64,000 nucleotides of DNA from positions 3,038,001 to 3,102,000 of the forward strand of contig NZ_CP126238.1 in assembly GCF_044792555.1 (NCBI RefSeq), read 5' to 3'. The translations under genes were made by a program, and so were the position numbers. The notes below the pieces were generated by a model. The model was not told where the DNA came from. It worked only from the letters and a program-made list of their open reading frames with translations, and made no database searches. Shown in pieces: positions 7,381-15,354 of this stretch (positions are counted from its first letter, which is position 1; the number at the start of each line of letters is the position of its first letter). The DNA is from Alicycliphilus denitrificans_A. Lineage in GTDB: Bacteria; Pseudomonadota; Gammaproteobacteria; Burkholderiales; Burkholderiaceae_C.

Positions 7381-8276
7381 GGAAGGGATGCGTCGGAAGA
7401 AGGCGGGCCGGCAAGCGCCGGTGCTGCGGCAATGGTGGCGATGGCAGGCGCGCCCGGCACGGGTTCAGCTCCACCATCGCCGCGCCGCTCGCGCAGCCGC
7501 TGCAGCGCCGCCAGGCAAAAATGCGTGAACCAGAGCGAAGAGAAGGCGAACACCAGGGTGTAGATCCAGATGGCCACAGGCACCAGCACGAAGAAGGCGG
7601 CCGCAAACACCACGCCCGAGGCCCAAACGATGGCAGGGGCGGCGCCCAGGAAGCCGGTCAGAACGCCAATGAGCAGCAGGCTCAGCCTGTGGATCTTGAA
7701 GACCTCCTGCCGTTCGGGCTTGCTCGCGTGCTCGGCCAGCGCATCAAAGGCCATGACGCGGTAGGTCAGCCAGCCCCAGATCAGCGGGGGCAGCACCAGC
7801 ACCAGGGGGGGAATCAGCCACAGCGGCATGGACAGAATCAGGACCAGGAGAGCGGCGAGCGTAGAGCCCAGCGACCACAGCAAGCTAGCGAGAAAGCCGC
7901 CGCCGCGTTTGCGCTGCAGCTGTGCAAAGCGCCGCTGCGCCACCAGATCCACGATGGCCGGCGCCATCAGCACGGCCACCGCCAGCACACAGACGATGAC
8001 AACCACCGGCATGGCGAACATCAGCACCAGCAGCGGCGCCAGCACCACCGGCAGGTTGTCCACGCCAAAGCCATGCAGCCAGCCCCAGAGCATTTGGAGC
8101 CAGCTCGAGCCTTCGAGCATCGCCTGCATCCAGGCCACGGCCGCGGCCCAATACAGGTAGGCGCCGCCCGCGGCGACCAGGGAGATCAAAACCAGTGGCA
8201 GCAGCGACAGCGCAATCACGCGCGGCATCAGGCAATAGCCCGCGGCGCGCCAGAAGGAATCAAGAAGAGGCCCCAT
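7377..8276 (-). CDS. EI24 domain (CysZ-like) membrane protein
   Basis: This protein of about 299 residues has six or more long hydrophobic segments and begins MGPLLDSFWRAAGYCL, the pattern of EI24/CysZ-superfamily membrane proteins in this group. CysZ imports sulfate in E. coli, but this relative has no assigned substrate. The C-terminal 40 residues are soluble and Pro/Ala-rich. The start at 8276 is preferred over an ATG four codons earlier because it matches the usual N-terminus; neither has a strong ribosome binding site. It is followed with a four-base overlap by the cinA-type gene. Confidence 0.8.
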   Translation of the reverse strand: MGPLLDSFWRAAGYCLMPRVIALSLLPLVLISLVAAGGAYLYWAAAVAWMQAMLEGSSWLQMLWGWLHGFGVDNLPVVLAPLLVLMFAMPVVVIVCVLAVAVLMAPAIVDLVAQRRFAQLQRKRGGGFLASLLWSLGSTLAALLVLILSMPLWLIPPLVLVLPPLIWGWLTYRVMAFDALAEHASKPERQEVFKIHRLSLLLIGVLTGFLGAAPAIVWASGVVFAAAFFVLVPVAIWIYTLVFAFSSLWFTHFCLAALQRLRERRGDGGAEPVPGAPAIATIAAAPALAGPPSSDASLP

Positions 8277-8303
8277 GCATACAAGCATAGCGCGGTTGCA
8301 CCA

Positions 8304-9302
8304 TCAGCCGCGCCCCGCCAGGCGCAGCAGGCCGCGCCACTGCTGGGCCCAAAAGCCCCGGCCATAGTCGCGCATGCGGCCATCGGGGCCGGGCTCGACC
8401 TGATCGCGCACGCCCGTGGGCTCGTAGCGCTGCTGGAAGTTGGCCGTGCCAAACAGCATGTCCCACCAGGGCAGCAGCACACCGAAGTTGTGCCCCCCCA
8501 GCGCCGGGGCACCAGGACGATGCCCCCTCGCCGATTCATGCCCTATGCCGATGGCGTGGTGCAGGCGGTGAAAACGCGGGCTGACCCATAGGCGCTCACC
8601 CCAGCGGCCAAACCACAGGCGCAGGTTGGCGTGGTGCAGGTTCTCGCTGAGCTGTGTGAGCGCCACGATGGCCACGAACTGCCCCGGCGCCACGCCTATG
8701 CATTGCGCCACGACGACGATGATGGCGTCGCGCAGCAGGTCATCCAGCAGGTGGTTGCGGCTGTCGCTCCACTGGGTCATCTGCCGCTGTGAATGATGCA
8801 GGGAGTGCAGGCGCCACCACCAGTCGAAGCGGTGCTGGCCACGGTGGATCCAGTAGTCCACGAAGTCGAAGGCCAGCAGGTACAGCAGCAGGCTCACGAG
8901 CGGCTGATCCGTCACGCCGGGCCATAGAGCGTCGAGCTGCCAGGTTTGCCAGCCATGGATACGCAGCATGCCGAACAGGCCATCCCACAGCGGGGTGACG
9001 GAGAAAAACAACGCCAGGCGGAACAGACCCAGGCGGTGAATCAAGGTGTAGAGCATGTCAACACGCACCGCCGCCCGATCGCGCACGGGCTCTACGGGGC
9101 GCCAGCGCTCCAGGGGGGCAATCACGAGCAGCATCACGAGCAACTGCAACAGGCCGACCAGCAGCCAGCCCGTGGCCGCGTAGGCGTCCTCCAGCACGCT
9201 GGCCAGGCCGAGGGCGAACAGCAGCGGCTGCACCACGGCCTCAAACAGCCATTGCTGGGCGGCATCAAAGAATTGGGTCAGCCAGGGCAAGGGATTGAAC
9301 AT
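8304..9302 (-). CDS. Sterol desaturase / fatty acid hydroxylase family membrane protein
   Basis: This 332-residue membrane protein carries the histidine clusters of the fatty-acid-hydroxylase superfamily: HRGQH, LHSLHHS and, further on, RLHHAIG with nearby GHE. These ligate a di-iron centre used to hydroxylate or desaturate lipids. Hydrophobic segments cover residues about 15-75, 100-150 and 170-200. The length is typical of bacterial members. The lipid substrate cannot be told from the sequence. It lies between two other minus-strand genes with short gaps and may share their transcript. Confidence 0.88.
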   Translation of the reverse strand: MFNPLPWLTQFFDAAQQWLFEAVVQPLLFALGLASVLEDAYAATGWLLVGLLQLLVMLLVIAPLERWRPVEPVRDRAAVRVDMLYTLIHRLGLFRLALFFSVTPLWDGLFGMLRIHGWQTWQLDALWPGVTDQPLVSLLLYLLAFDFVDYWIHRGQHRFDWWWRLHSLHHSQRQMTQWSDSRNHLLDDLLRDAIIVVVAQCIGVAPGQFVAIVALTQLSENLHHANLRLWFGRWGERLWVSPRFHRLHHAIGIGHESARGHRPGAPALGGHNFGVLLPWWDMLFGTANFQQRYEPTGVRDQVEPGPDGRMRDYGRGFWAQQWRGLLRLAGRG

Positions 9303-9323
9303 GGCATTGCGCTCTATCTCTAT

Positions 9324-10136
9324 CTACTTTGCTCTCTGTCCGTAGCGGGGATGCTCACGCAAGGTGCGAAAACACAGTCCGCGCTCCTTCAGCCCTTTGA
9401 TCAGCGGCTCCAGCACCGCAGGCGCCCATGGATCCTTGCGCGACCAGATGCCCAGATGGGCCAGCAAAATGTCGCCATCGCGTATGTTGTGCAACGCTTG
9501 CCCCAGCAGCCACTGGTTGCTGTAGCGCTCGCTGGCCAGCTCATCCCCCAAAAAGCCCGCCGGGGTCCAGCCCACATGCCCATAGCCACAAGACCGGGCC
9601 GCCCGCAGCAAGCTTGGCGAGGTCTTGCCGCCAGGCGCACGGAACAGCGGCAGCGGCTCCTTGCCGGTGATGGCACGCAGGCGCTGCGCTGCCGCCTCGA
9701 TCTCGGCACAGTACTGCGCGGCGGTCATCGTCAGATCCTGCCCCGCCTGAAGGCCCGCAGTCGGCCTGACCTTGAACGATGGCTGCTCGGGCGAGCCACT
9801 GTCGGCGCGCCAATACACATGGTGCAGCGTGTGTGATGCGAACTCATGTCCTTCCACAGCGCGCGCGCGCCACCACGGCGCCCACTGCGCGTCGAGGCTG
9901 GAGCCGCCGCTCAGCGTGCGCTCATCGGCGGCAAAAAAGGTGGCCCGCACGCCCTGGCGCTGCAACACCTCGGCCACCAGTGGAGCAATGCCCATGTGGC
10001 CCGTGTCAAAGGTCAGATAGATCGATTCCTTACAGTCATTTTCGGCCTTTACGCTTGATGGATAAGCGCCAACAGCTATCAATATAGAAGCAAAAAAAGC
10101 ACGCCGCATCACCTCGGCAGATTTAGCGCTTGGCAT
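9324..10136 (-). CDS. Exported polysaccharide deacetylase (NodB domain)
   Basis: This is a NodB-homology deacetylase: motif 1 is LTFDTGHM, motif 2 is SHTLHH (metal-binding His-x-x-x-His), motif 3 is FRAPGGKT and the last motif includes LLAHLGIW. The usual TFDDG motif has Thr in place of the second Asp, so metal binding may differ. A signal peptide runs from MRRAFF to SSVKA. Two starts are possible: ATG 10136, overlapping the upstream gene by 14 bases, or ATG 10109, 13 bases after that gene's stop and directly at the signal peptide; neither has an ideal ribosome binding site. Much of the signal peptide is encoded by a copy of the dispersed palindromic repeat. Confidence 0.85.
   Translation of the reverse strand: MPSAKSAEVMRRAFFASILIAVGAYPSSVKAENDCKESIYLTFDTGHMGIAPLVAEVLQRQGVRATFFAADERTLSGGSSLDAQWAPWWRARAVEGHEFASHTLHHVYWRADSGSPEQPSFKVRPTAGLQAGQDLTMTAAQYCAEIEAAAQRLRAITGKEPLPLFRAPGGKTSPSLLRAARSCGYGHVGWTPAGFLGDELASERYSNQWLLGQALHNIRDGDILLAHLGIWSRKDPWAPAVLEPLIKGLKERGLCFRTLREHPRYGQRAK
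10041..10091. repeat. Dispersed palindromic repeat, copy A (inside deacetylase signal peptide)
   Basis: The core at 10051-10069 reads ACGCTTGATGGATAAGCGC and is followed by CAGCTATCAATATAG. It belongs to the same family as the copies at 13.5, 23.4, 26.3, 29.4, 31.4, 35.6, 46.3 and 53.7 kb. Unlike most copies it is wholly inside a coding sequence. Confidence 0.8.
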
Positions 10137-11103
10137 GCTTGAGTGTCCAGACGCCATGGGGCGACTTGCCTACCGGAATGGAACGCACCACCTTGCGCTC
10201 CAGCGTGTCGATCACCAGCAGCTTGCGCGCCCAGCGCGCGCTGACGTAGATCCAGCGGCCATCGGCTGACACATCCATGCAGTCGGGCCCGCCCGGCGCG
10301 GGGTAGGAATCCGTCACGCGCAACGCCTGCATGTCTATCTTGCTGATGGTATTGGCCACGCGGTTGCTCACGAACAAATGGCGCCCATCGCCCGCCGCAC
10401 GAAAGGCATGGGCGCCCCGCCCGGTCTGGATGCGCTGCACGCTGCGCGGCTGCGGGCCCGAGATGTCGAACACCTCCACGCTGTCGCTGCCGGTGAGGCC
10501 CACGAACAACAGCTTGCCATCCGGGCTGCCATACACGTCCGCCGGCATGGCCCCCGTCTTGGCGCGCCACAGGATCTTCTGCGTCGCCATATCAATGGCC
10601 ACCAGCTCATCGCTGTCCTGCATGGTCGAAAACACGGTGCGGCTGCCGGCATCTATCCACAAATGGCTGGGCGTCTTGCCCGTGGGCACACGCTGCACCA
10701 GGGTCAAGTCCTTGCCGTCCCAGCGATAAAAATCCACATGGTTGAGCCGGTTGGCCGCCGTCACCAGCCATTGCATGTCGGGGGAGAAGCGCAGGTGATA
10801 CGGATCGACGATGCCACGCACCGTGCGCTGCACCTGCGCCGTGCCCGGATCCACAAACGTCAGGCTATCACCCAGGGCGTTGGCGACAATGAGCGATTTT
10901 TCATCGGGCGTCAGGTACAGGTGGTGCGGCTCCTTGCCGGTTTCAATGCGTGCCGACTCGGTCCAACTCACCGGATCGATCACGCTGATATCGGCCTGCA
11001 AGGAGTTGAGAACGAATACCGGCGGCTCCGCGGCCCGAGCCCCGACACCCAGGCTCGCGGCCAGCAGGGCGCCAGCAATGCGCCACATCATCAGCTTTTT
11101 CAC
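10123..11103 (-). CDS. Exported YncE-like beta-propeller protein
   Basis: This 326-residue protein has a signal peptide (KKLMMWRIAGALLAASLGVGARA) followed by YVTN/YncE-type repeats of about 40 residues, with recurring VIDPxxxxxxxxIxTGKEPHHLYLTPDE and similar units, which should fold into a seven-bladed propeller in the periplasm. Such proteins often act as binding or scaffold proteins; no ligand can be named. The GTG at 11103 is chosen because GGGAG lies six bases upstream and it gives the basic n-region. Its 3' end overlaps or abuts the deacetylase gene, so the two exported proteins are probably made together. Confidence 0.85.
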   Translation of the reverse strand: MKKLMMWRIAGALLAASLGVGARAAEPPVFVLNSLQADISVIDPVSWTESARIETGKEPHHLYLTPDEKSLIVANALGDSLTFVDPGTAQVQRTVRGIVDPYHLRFSPDMQWLVTAANRLNHVDFYRWDGKDLTLVQRVPTGKTPSHLWIDAGSRTVFSTMQDSDELVAIDMATQKILWRAKTGAMPADVYGSPDGKLLFVGLTGSDSVEVFDISGPQPRSVQRIQTGRGAHAFRAAGDGRHLFVSNRVANTISKIDMQALRVTDSYPAPGGPDCMDVSADGRWIYVSARWARKLLVIDTLERKVVRSIPVGKSPHGVWTLKHAKR

Positions 11104-11267
11104 CCCAACTCCCTTCGGTGTGACACGCCCTCGAGATGAAACGTGCATTTTTGCGCCTCGTACAAAGGCCTTGGGGTCAACGCTCACAAAGCACCTGGCG
11201 TTGACACGAGCCCCCGATTGAGCACCTTTTCGCCCCAAGCTGACGGAATCATACGAATCAAGCCCGT

Positions 11268-11291
11268 GCCTGCGCTGCGCAGGCTTTTTTT
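11268..11291 (+). terminator. Rho-independent terminator in the ribD upstream region
   Basis: The stem GCCTGC / GCAGGC with a five-base loop is followed by seven T residues. It lies on the plus strand between the divergent YncE-like gene and ribD, where no plus-strand gene precedes it. It could end a short unannotated transcript or attenuate ribD. The rest of 11104-11365 shows no gene and no FMN riboswitch. Confidence 0.7.
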
Positions 11292-11365
11292 CGGTTCCGT
11301 GCTGTGCCTTCAATGCCCGATGAAAGCACCTTGCACCGACCCGGCGCGCTACCATCGCCAGCGCC

Positions 11366-12481
11366 ATGACAACCGCCACCTCCCCCTTCATCGCCCAGGC
11401 GCTTGGGCTTGCCGCCCAGGCGCTTTTTCTTTCCAACCCCAATCCGCGCGTGGGCTGCGTCATCGCCAGCAGCGCGGGCGATGTGCTGGGCCAGGGCTTC
11501 ACCCAGCAGGCCGGCGGCCCGCATGCCGAGGTGGTGGCGCTGCGCGACGCGGCGGCCCGCGGCCATGACGTGCGCGGCGCCACGGCCTATGTGACGCTGG
11601 AGCCCTGCGCGCACCAGGGGCGCACGGGGCCGTGCTGCGACGCGCTGATCCAGGCCGGCATAGGGCGCGTGGTGGCCTCCATCGCCGACCCCAATCCGCT
11701 GGTAGGCGGCCAGGGCTTTGCGCGGCTGCGCGCGGCGGGGGTCGAGGTGCAGGTGGGGCCGGGCGCGGCCGAGTCGCGCGAGCTCAACATCGGCTTCTTC
11801 AGCCGCATGGTGCGCGGCATACCCTGGGTGCGCATGAAGGCCGCTGCCTCGCTCGACGGGGTGACGGCGCTGGCCAATGGCGCCAGCCAGTGGATCACCG
11901 CGCCCGCCGCACGCGCCGATGGCCATGCCTGGCGCGCGCGCGCCTGCGCCGTGCTGAGCGGCATTGGCACGGTGCTGGAGGACGACCCGCTGCTCAACGT
12001 GCGCGAGCTGGCCACGCCGCGCCAGCCGCACCTGGTGGTGGTGGACAGCCGGCTGCAGACGCCGCCCACTGCGCGGCTGTTCGACGTGCCCGGGCGCCAG
12101 GTGTTCATCTACGCCGCCCATGACCACAGCGGCAGGGCGCAGGCGCTGCAGGCGCGCGGCGCCACGGTCACCCTGCTGCCCAACGCCCGTGGCAAGGTGG
12201 ACCTGCCCGCCCTGCTGCGCGACCTGGGGCAACGTGGCGTGAACGAGCTGCACCTGGAGGCCGGGCACAAGCTCAACGGCTCCTTCCTGCGCGAGGGCCT
12301 GGTTGATGAGCTGCTGCTGTACCTGGCGCCCCTGCTGCTGGGCAGCGGCGCGCACGGGCTGGCCAGTTGGGGGCCGCTGCAGGCGCTGTCGGAAGGCGTG
12401 CGCATGGAGTTCCACGCCATGCAGCAGATCGGCCCGGATCTGCGCCTCGTCGCCCGCGTGACGGGGCGGGCGGATTTTTAG
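11366..12481 (+). CDS. ribD: Bifunctional riboflavin deaminase/reductase RibD
   Basis: This 371-residue enzyme performs the second and third steps of riboflavin synthesis. The N-terminal deaminase domain (1-150) has the zinc motif HAEVVAL and PCAHQGRTGPCC; the C-terminal reductase domain starts near KAAASLDG and contains GIGTVLEDDPLLNVR and the conserved HLEAGHKLNGSFL segment (usually EgG, here EAG). The length matches the E. coli enzyme (367). The ATG at 11366 is the only reasonable start. The gene converges on dusC, their stop codons overlapping by four bases. Confidence 0.96.
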   Translation: MTTATSPFIAQALGLAAQALFLSNPNPRVGCVIASSAGDVLGQGFTQQAGGPHAEVVALRDAAARGHDVRGATAYVTLEPCAHQGRTGPCCDALIQAGIGRVVASIADPNPLVGGQGFARLRAAGVEVQVGPGAAESRELNIGFFSRMVRGIPWVRMKAAASLDGVTALANGASQWITAPAARADGHAWRARACAVLSGIGTVLEDDPLLNVRELATPRQPHLVVVDSRLQTPPTARLFDVPGRQVFIYAAHDHSGRAQALQARGATVTLLPNARGKVDLPALLRDLGQRGVNELHLEAGHKLNGSFLREGLVDELLLYLAPLLLGSGAHGLASWGPLQALSEGVRMEFHAMQQIGPDLRLVARVTGRADF

Positions 12482-13461
12482 CCGGCGCAGCCCGCGGCCT
12501 GCCGCACCCACGCGCTGATGGCGCGCTGCTCGGTCATCACGCGCACCTGGTCGAAGGCCTGTTGCGCCTCGGGGTAGCGCCGGCGCAGCAGGTTCAGCCA
12601 TTGCTTGAGCCGGCCGGCGCGCTGGGGCGGATCCAGGTCTGCGCAGACCAGCTCCCAAAAGCGCGCGATCTGCGGCAGCAATGACTGCCAGGGCAAGGGC
12701 TCATGGGCCAGGCCAGCGTCGTGCGCGCGTATGGCCAGCGCCAGCCCGGGGTCGGCCACCATGCCGCGGCCCAGCATCAGGGCGTCGCAGCCCGACACGC
12801 CGCGGCAGCGCAGCGCGTCGGCAACGCTCCAGATCTCGCCGTTGGCCACCACGGGGATGGTCACCGCCGCACGGATCGCGGGAATCTGCTCCCAGTACGC
12901 GGGCGGCCGGTAACCGTCCTGCTTGGTGCGCGCATGCACCACCAGCTCGCAGGCGCCGCCCTGCTCCATGGCCTGGGCGCATTCGCGCGCCAGGCTGGCG
13001 TCGTCATAGCCCAGGCGCATCTTGGCCGACACCGGCAGGTGCGCGGGCACGGCGCGGCGCACGGCCGCCACCACGGCGGCGATGCGCTCGGGCTCGCGCA
13101 GCAGGGCCGCGCCGCCGCCGTGGCGGTTGACGGTCTTGGCGGGGCAGCCAAAGTTCAGGTCAATGCCCTCGGGGCCCAGCGCGGCCAGGCAGGCGGCGTT
13201 CTCGGCCATGCTGACCGGGTCCGAGCCCAGCAGCTGCGCCCGCACCGGCACACCGGCCAGGGTGCGACCGCCGTGCTTCAGCTCGGGGATGTAGCGCAGA
13301 AACACCTTGTCGGTCAGCAGGTTGCCCGAGACGCGTATGAACTCGGACACGCAGCGGTCCACGCCGCCCACGCGGGTCAGCACGTCGCGCAGCACGAAGT
13401 CCAGCAGCCCCTCCATGGGGGCCAGCAGCAGGGGCTTGGCGGCGGTGATATTTGCAGTCAA
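12478..13461 (-). CDS. dusC: tRNA-dihydrouridine synthase (DusC-type)
   Basis: This 327-residue FMN enzyme reduces uridine to dihydrouridine in the tRNA D-loop. It has the N-terminal LLLAPMEGLLDFVLRD, the LNFGCPAKTVNRHGGGAAL motif with the catalytic Cys, SAKMRLGYDD, VVHARTKQDGY and the phosphate-binding VVANGEIW and LMLGRGMVADP. The sequence fits the DusC subgroup, which modifies U16. The apparent start is a TTG at 13461 with GGAGG five bases upstream. Both lie in a copy of the dispersed palindromic repeat. No later start keeps the N-terminal flavin-binding strand. Confidence 0.92.
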   Translation of the reverse strand: MTANITAAKPLLLAPMEGLLDFVLRDVLTRVGGVDRCVSEFIRVSGNLLTDKVFLRYIPELKHGGRTLAGVPVRAQLLGSDPVSMAENAACLAALGPEGIDLNFGCPAKTVNRHGGGAALLREPERIAAVVAAVRRAVPAHLPVSAKMRLGYDDASLARECAQAMEQGGACELVVHARTKQDGYRPPAYWEQIPAIRAAVTIPVVANGEIWSVADALRCRGVSGCDALMLGRGMVADPGLALAIRAHDAGLAHEPLPWQSLLPQIARFWELVCADLDPPQRAGRLKQWLNLLRRRYPEAQQAFDQVRVMTEQRAISAWVRQAAGCAG

Positions 13462-13510
13462 ATCGGCCTCCAGCGCTTTACCATCAAGCGCTAGTAGCTA
13501 TTATTTATAT
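13455..13510. repeat. Dispersed palindromic repeat, copy B (supplies RBS and start of dusC)
   Basis: The palindromic core AGCGCTT...AAGCGCT spans 13472-13492, flanked by TAGTAGCTATTATT on the right. It lies between the methyltransferase stop and the dusC start. Read towards dusC, the copy ends in GGAGGCCGATTTG, which contains the likely ribosome binding site and TTG start codon. Confidence 0.85.
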
Positions 13511-13513
13511 AGC

Positions 13514-14668
13514 TTACAGCGAAGCGGCGCCCAGGCGCCACAGCGAGGTGACCTCGGCCGCCCGCGCGGCATGCAGGGGATCGCTCGCGTCCTGCGCCTT
13601 GCCGTGGCGCGCTCGCGTGTCCTGGCGCCCGAGCACGCGCAGGCCGGCAGCGGCGATCCAGCCGAGCAGCTCCTCGCGCGAGCGCAGGCCCAGGTGTTCC
13701 GCCAGGTCCGACAGCACCAGCCAGCCCTCGCCGCCAGGCTCCAGGTGCTCGCGCAGCCCGGCCAGGAAGCCCTTGAGCATGCGGCTGCCCTCGTCGTACA
13801 CGGCCTGCTCTATGGCCGAGCTGGGCCGCGCCGGCACCCAGGGCGGGTTGCAGACCACGAGCGGCGCGCGCCCGGGCGGGAACAGGTCGGCCGCCAGCAG
13901 CTCGACCCGACCAAGCAGGCCCAGGCGCCGCAGGTTGTCCCCGGCGCAGACCAGGGCGCGCGGCGCCAGCTCGGTGGCGACCACGCGGCGCACGCCGCGG
14001 CGCGCCAGCACGGCCGCCAGCACGCCGGTGCCGGTGCCGATATCGAAGGCCAGGCCCGTGCCGGGCAGCGGCGCCTGCGCCACGAGGTCTATGTATTCGC
14101 CGCGCAGCGGCGAGAACACGCCGTAGTGCGGATGGATGCGGTTGCCCGGCGCGCTGCCCAGCGCGGGGATTTCCACGCCCTTCTTGCGCCATTCATGCGC
14201 GCCGACGATGCCCAGCAGCTCGCGCAGCGCGACCACGCTGGCCTGGCCGTCGGCCGGGCCCCAGGCCTCGGTGCAGGCGGCACGCCAGTCGGGCGCGCGG
14301 CGCAGGGGTATGGAGTAATCGCCCTCGACCGGGATGAGCAGCGCGCCGAGGGTGCGCGCGCGCTGCGCCTGGGCCTGGCGGTGCAGGTGAAAGCGCTCGG
14401 CCAGGCCGGCGCCGGCGATCTTCTGCGCTGCCCGGGCCGCCGCCTTCGCGGGTTTGCGGTCGGCGCGGCGCATCAGGGCCTGCAGCAGCTGGCGCGCGTT
14501 CTGGAAGTCGCCGCGCCAGAGCAGGACCGTGCCCTCGCAGGCCAGGCGGTAGGCGGTGTCGGCCGGCAGGGTGTCGTCGGCCGGCTGCACGCGACGCGGC
14601 GCCGGGGCGCCGCTCTCGGAGCGCCAGAGCGCGCTGCGCGGCTCGCCGTGCTCGCTCCATTCGATCAT
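13514..14668 (-). CDS. Class I SAM-dependent methyltransferase (HemK/PrmC-like)
   Basis: This 384-residue protein has a C-terminal Rossmann methyltransferase domain with motif I DIGTGTGVLAAVLARRG and the catalytic VVCNPPWVPARP (NPPW, the N-P-P-Y/W signature of N-methyltransferases acting on glutamine, adenine or guanine amino groups). The first 170 residues are basic and Ala/Arg-rich, without a recognised domain. It resembles the PrmC/RlmG superfamily, but this separate subgroup has no proven substrate. The ATG at 14668 begins MIEWSEHGEPR, 23 bases after the acetyltransferase gene. Confidence 0.85.
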   Translation of the reverse strand: MIEWSEHGEPRSALWRSESGAPAPRRVQPADDTLPADTAYRLACEGTVLLWRGDFQNARQLLQALMRRADRKPAKAAARAAQKIAGAGLAERFHLHRQAQAQRARTLGALLIPVEGDYSIPLRRAPDWRAACTEAWGPADGQASVVALRELLGIVGAHEWRKKGVEIPALGSAPGNRIHPHYGVFSPLRGEYIDLVAQAPLPGTGLAFDIGTGTGVLAAVLARRGVRRVVATELAPRALVCAGDNLRRLGLLGRVELLAADLFPPGRAPLVVCNPPWVPARPSSAIEQAVYDEGSRMLKGFLAGLREHLEPGGEGWLVLSDLAEHLGLRSREELLGWIAAAGLRVLGRQDTRARHGKAQDASDPLHAARAAEVTSLWRLGAASL

Positions 14669-14691
14669 TGCCGCGGCCGCTGCATAGCGCT

Positions 14692-15213
14692 TCAGTTGAC
14701 GGAGCGCTTGAGGCGCACTTCCTCGATCTTCACGCCGCCGACCACGGCCGTCTTGGCGGTGGTCATCTCGCGCTTGAAGCCGGCCATCTCGTGAAAACGC
14801 AGGGCGCGCTCGTTGCGCAGCGGCACCCAGGCCGTGACGGTGGTGCAGCCTTCCTCTTGCAGGCCGTCGCGCGCGGCGTCCCACAGGGCAACGCCCACGC
14901 CCTTGTCCCAATGCGTGGGAGCGGCGTAGATGGCCCAGATTTCGCCGGTGGTGTTACGGGTTTTTTCATCGCGCGAGCGGTCGAAGCCGACGAAGCCGAC
15001 GATCTTGTCGCCGTCCACCGCCACCTGGACCTGGGGCTCGCAATACTCGATGGCCTCGCGCCAGTAGGCCTGGCGCTTCTCGACCGAAGACATGGATTTC
15101 AACTGATCATCGGGCACCAGACCTCGGTAGGCTTCCATCGCGGCGGTGGTGTGGACCTGGGCAATGGCTTTGGCATCGCGAAGTGTGGCGGGACGAACCT
15201 GGATACTGGACAT
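14692..15213 (-). CDS. GNAT-family N-acetyltransferase
   Basis: This 173-residue protein is a single GNAT domain: beta1 SIQVRPATLRDAKAIAQVH, a central IYAAPTHWDKGVGVALWDAA acetyl-CoA loop (motif A, with the altered GVGVALW) and the C-terminal LRFHEMAGF motif B. These enzymes transfer acetyl from acetyl-CoA to amines; the acceptor is unknown. The ATG at 15213 was preferred to one 16 codons upstream because the fold begins directly after it. It is 23 bases upstream of the methyltransferase gene, with which it is probably co-transcribed. Confidence 0.88.
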   Translation of the reverse strand: MSSIQVRPATLRDAKAIAQVHTTAAMEAYRGLVPDDQLKSMSSVEKRQAYWREAIEYCEPQVQVAVDGDKIVGFVGFDRSRDEKTRNTTGEIWAIYAAPTHWDKGVGVALWDAARDGLQEEGCTTVTAWVPLRNERALRFHEMAGFKREMTTAKTAVVGGVKIEEVRLKRSVN

Positions 15214-15354
15214 GGGAAAACGAAAACCGATAATTTTGGAAAACCCAGCATTCTCGCTCAATTGCGTTTTTAGCTCCTACGGCTGCAAGTTTCCTTGCTT
15301 CTAGCCCCGTCATTTCACGCAAACCCACTCATCTGTGGCATGCACGCGGACGGA

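Noticed and set aside
11104..11365. FMN riboswitch before ribD
   Set aside because: The conserved RFN-element sequence blocks were not found; only an isolated terminator is present.
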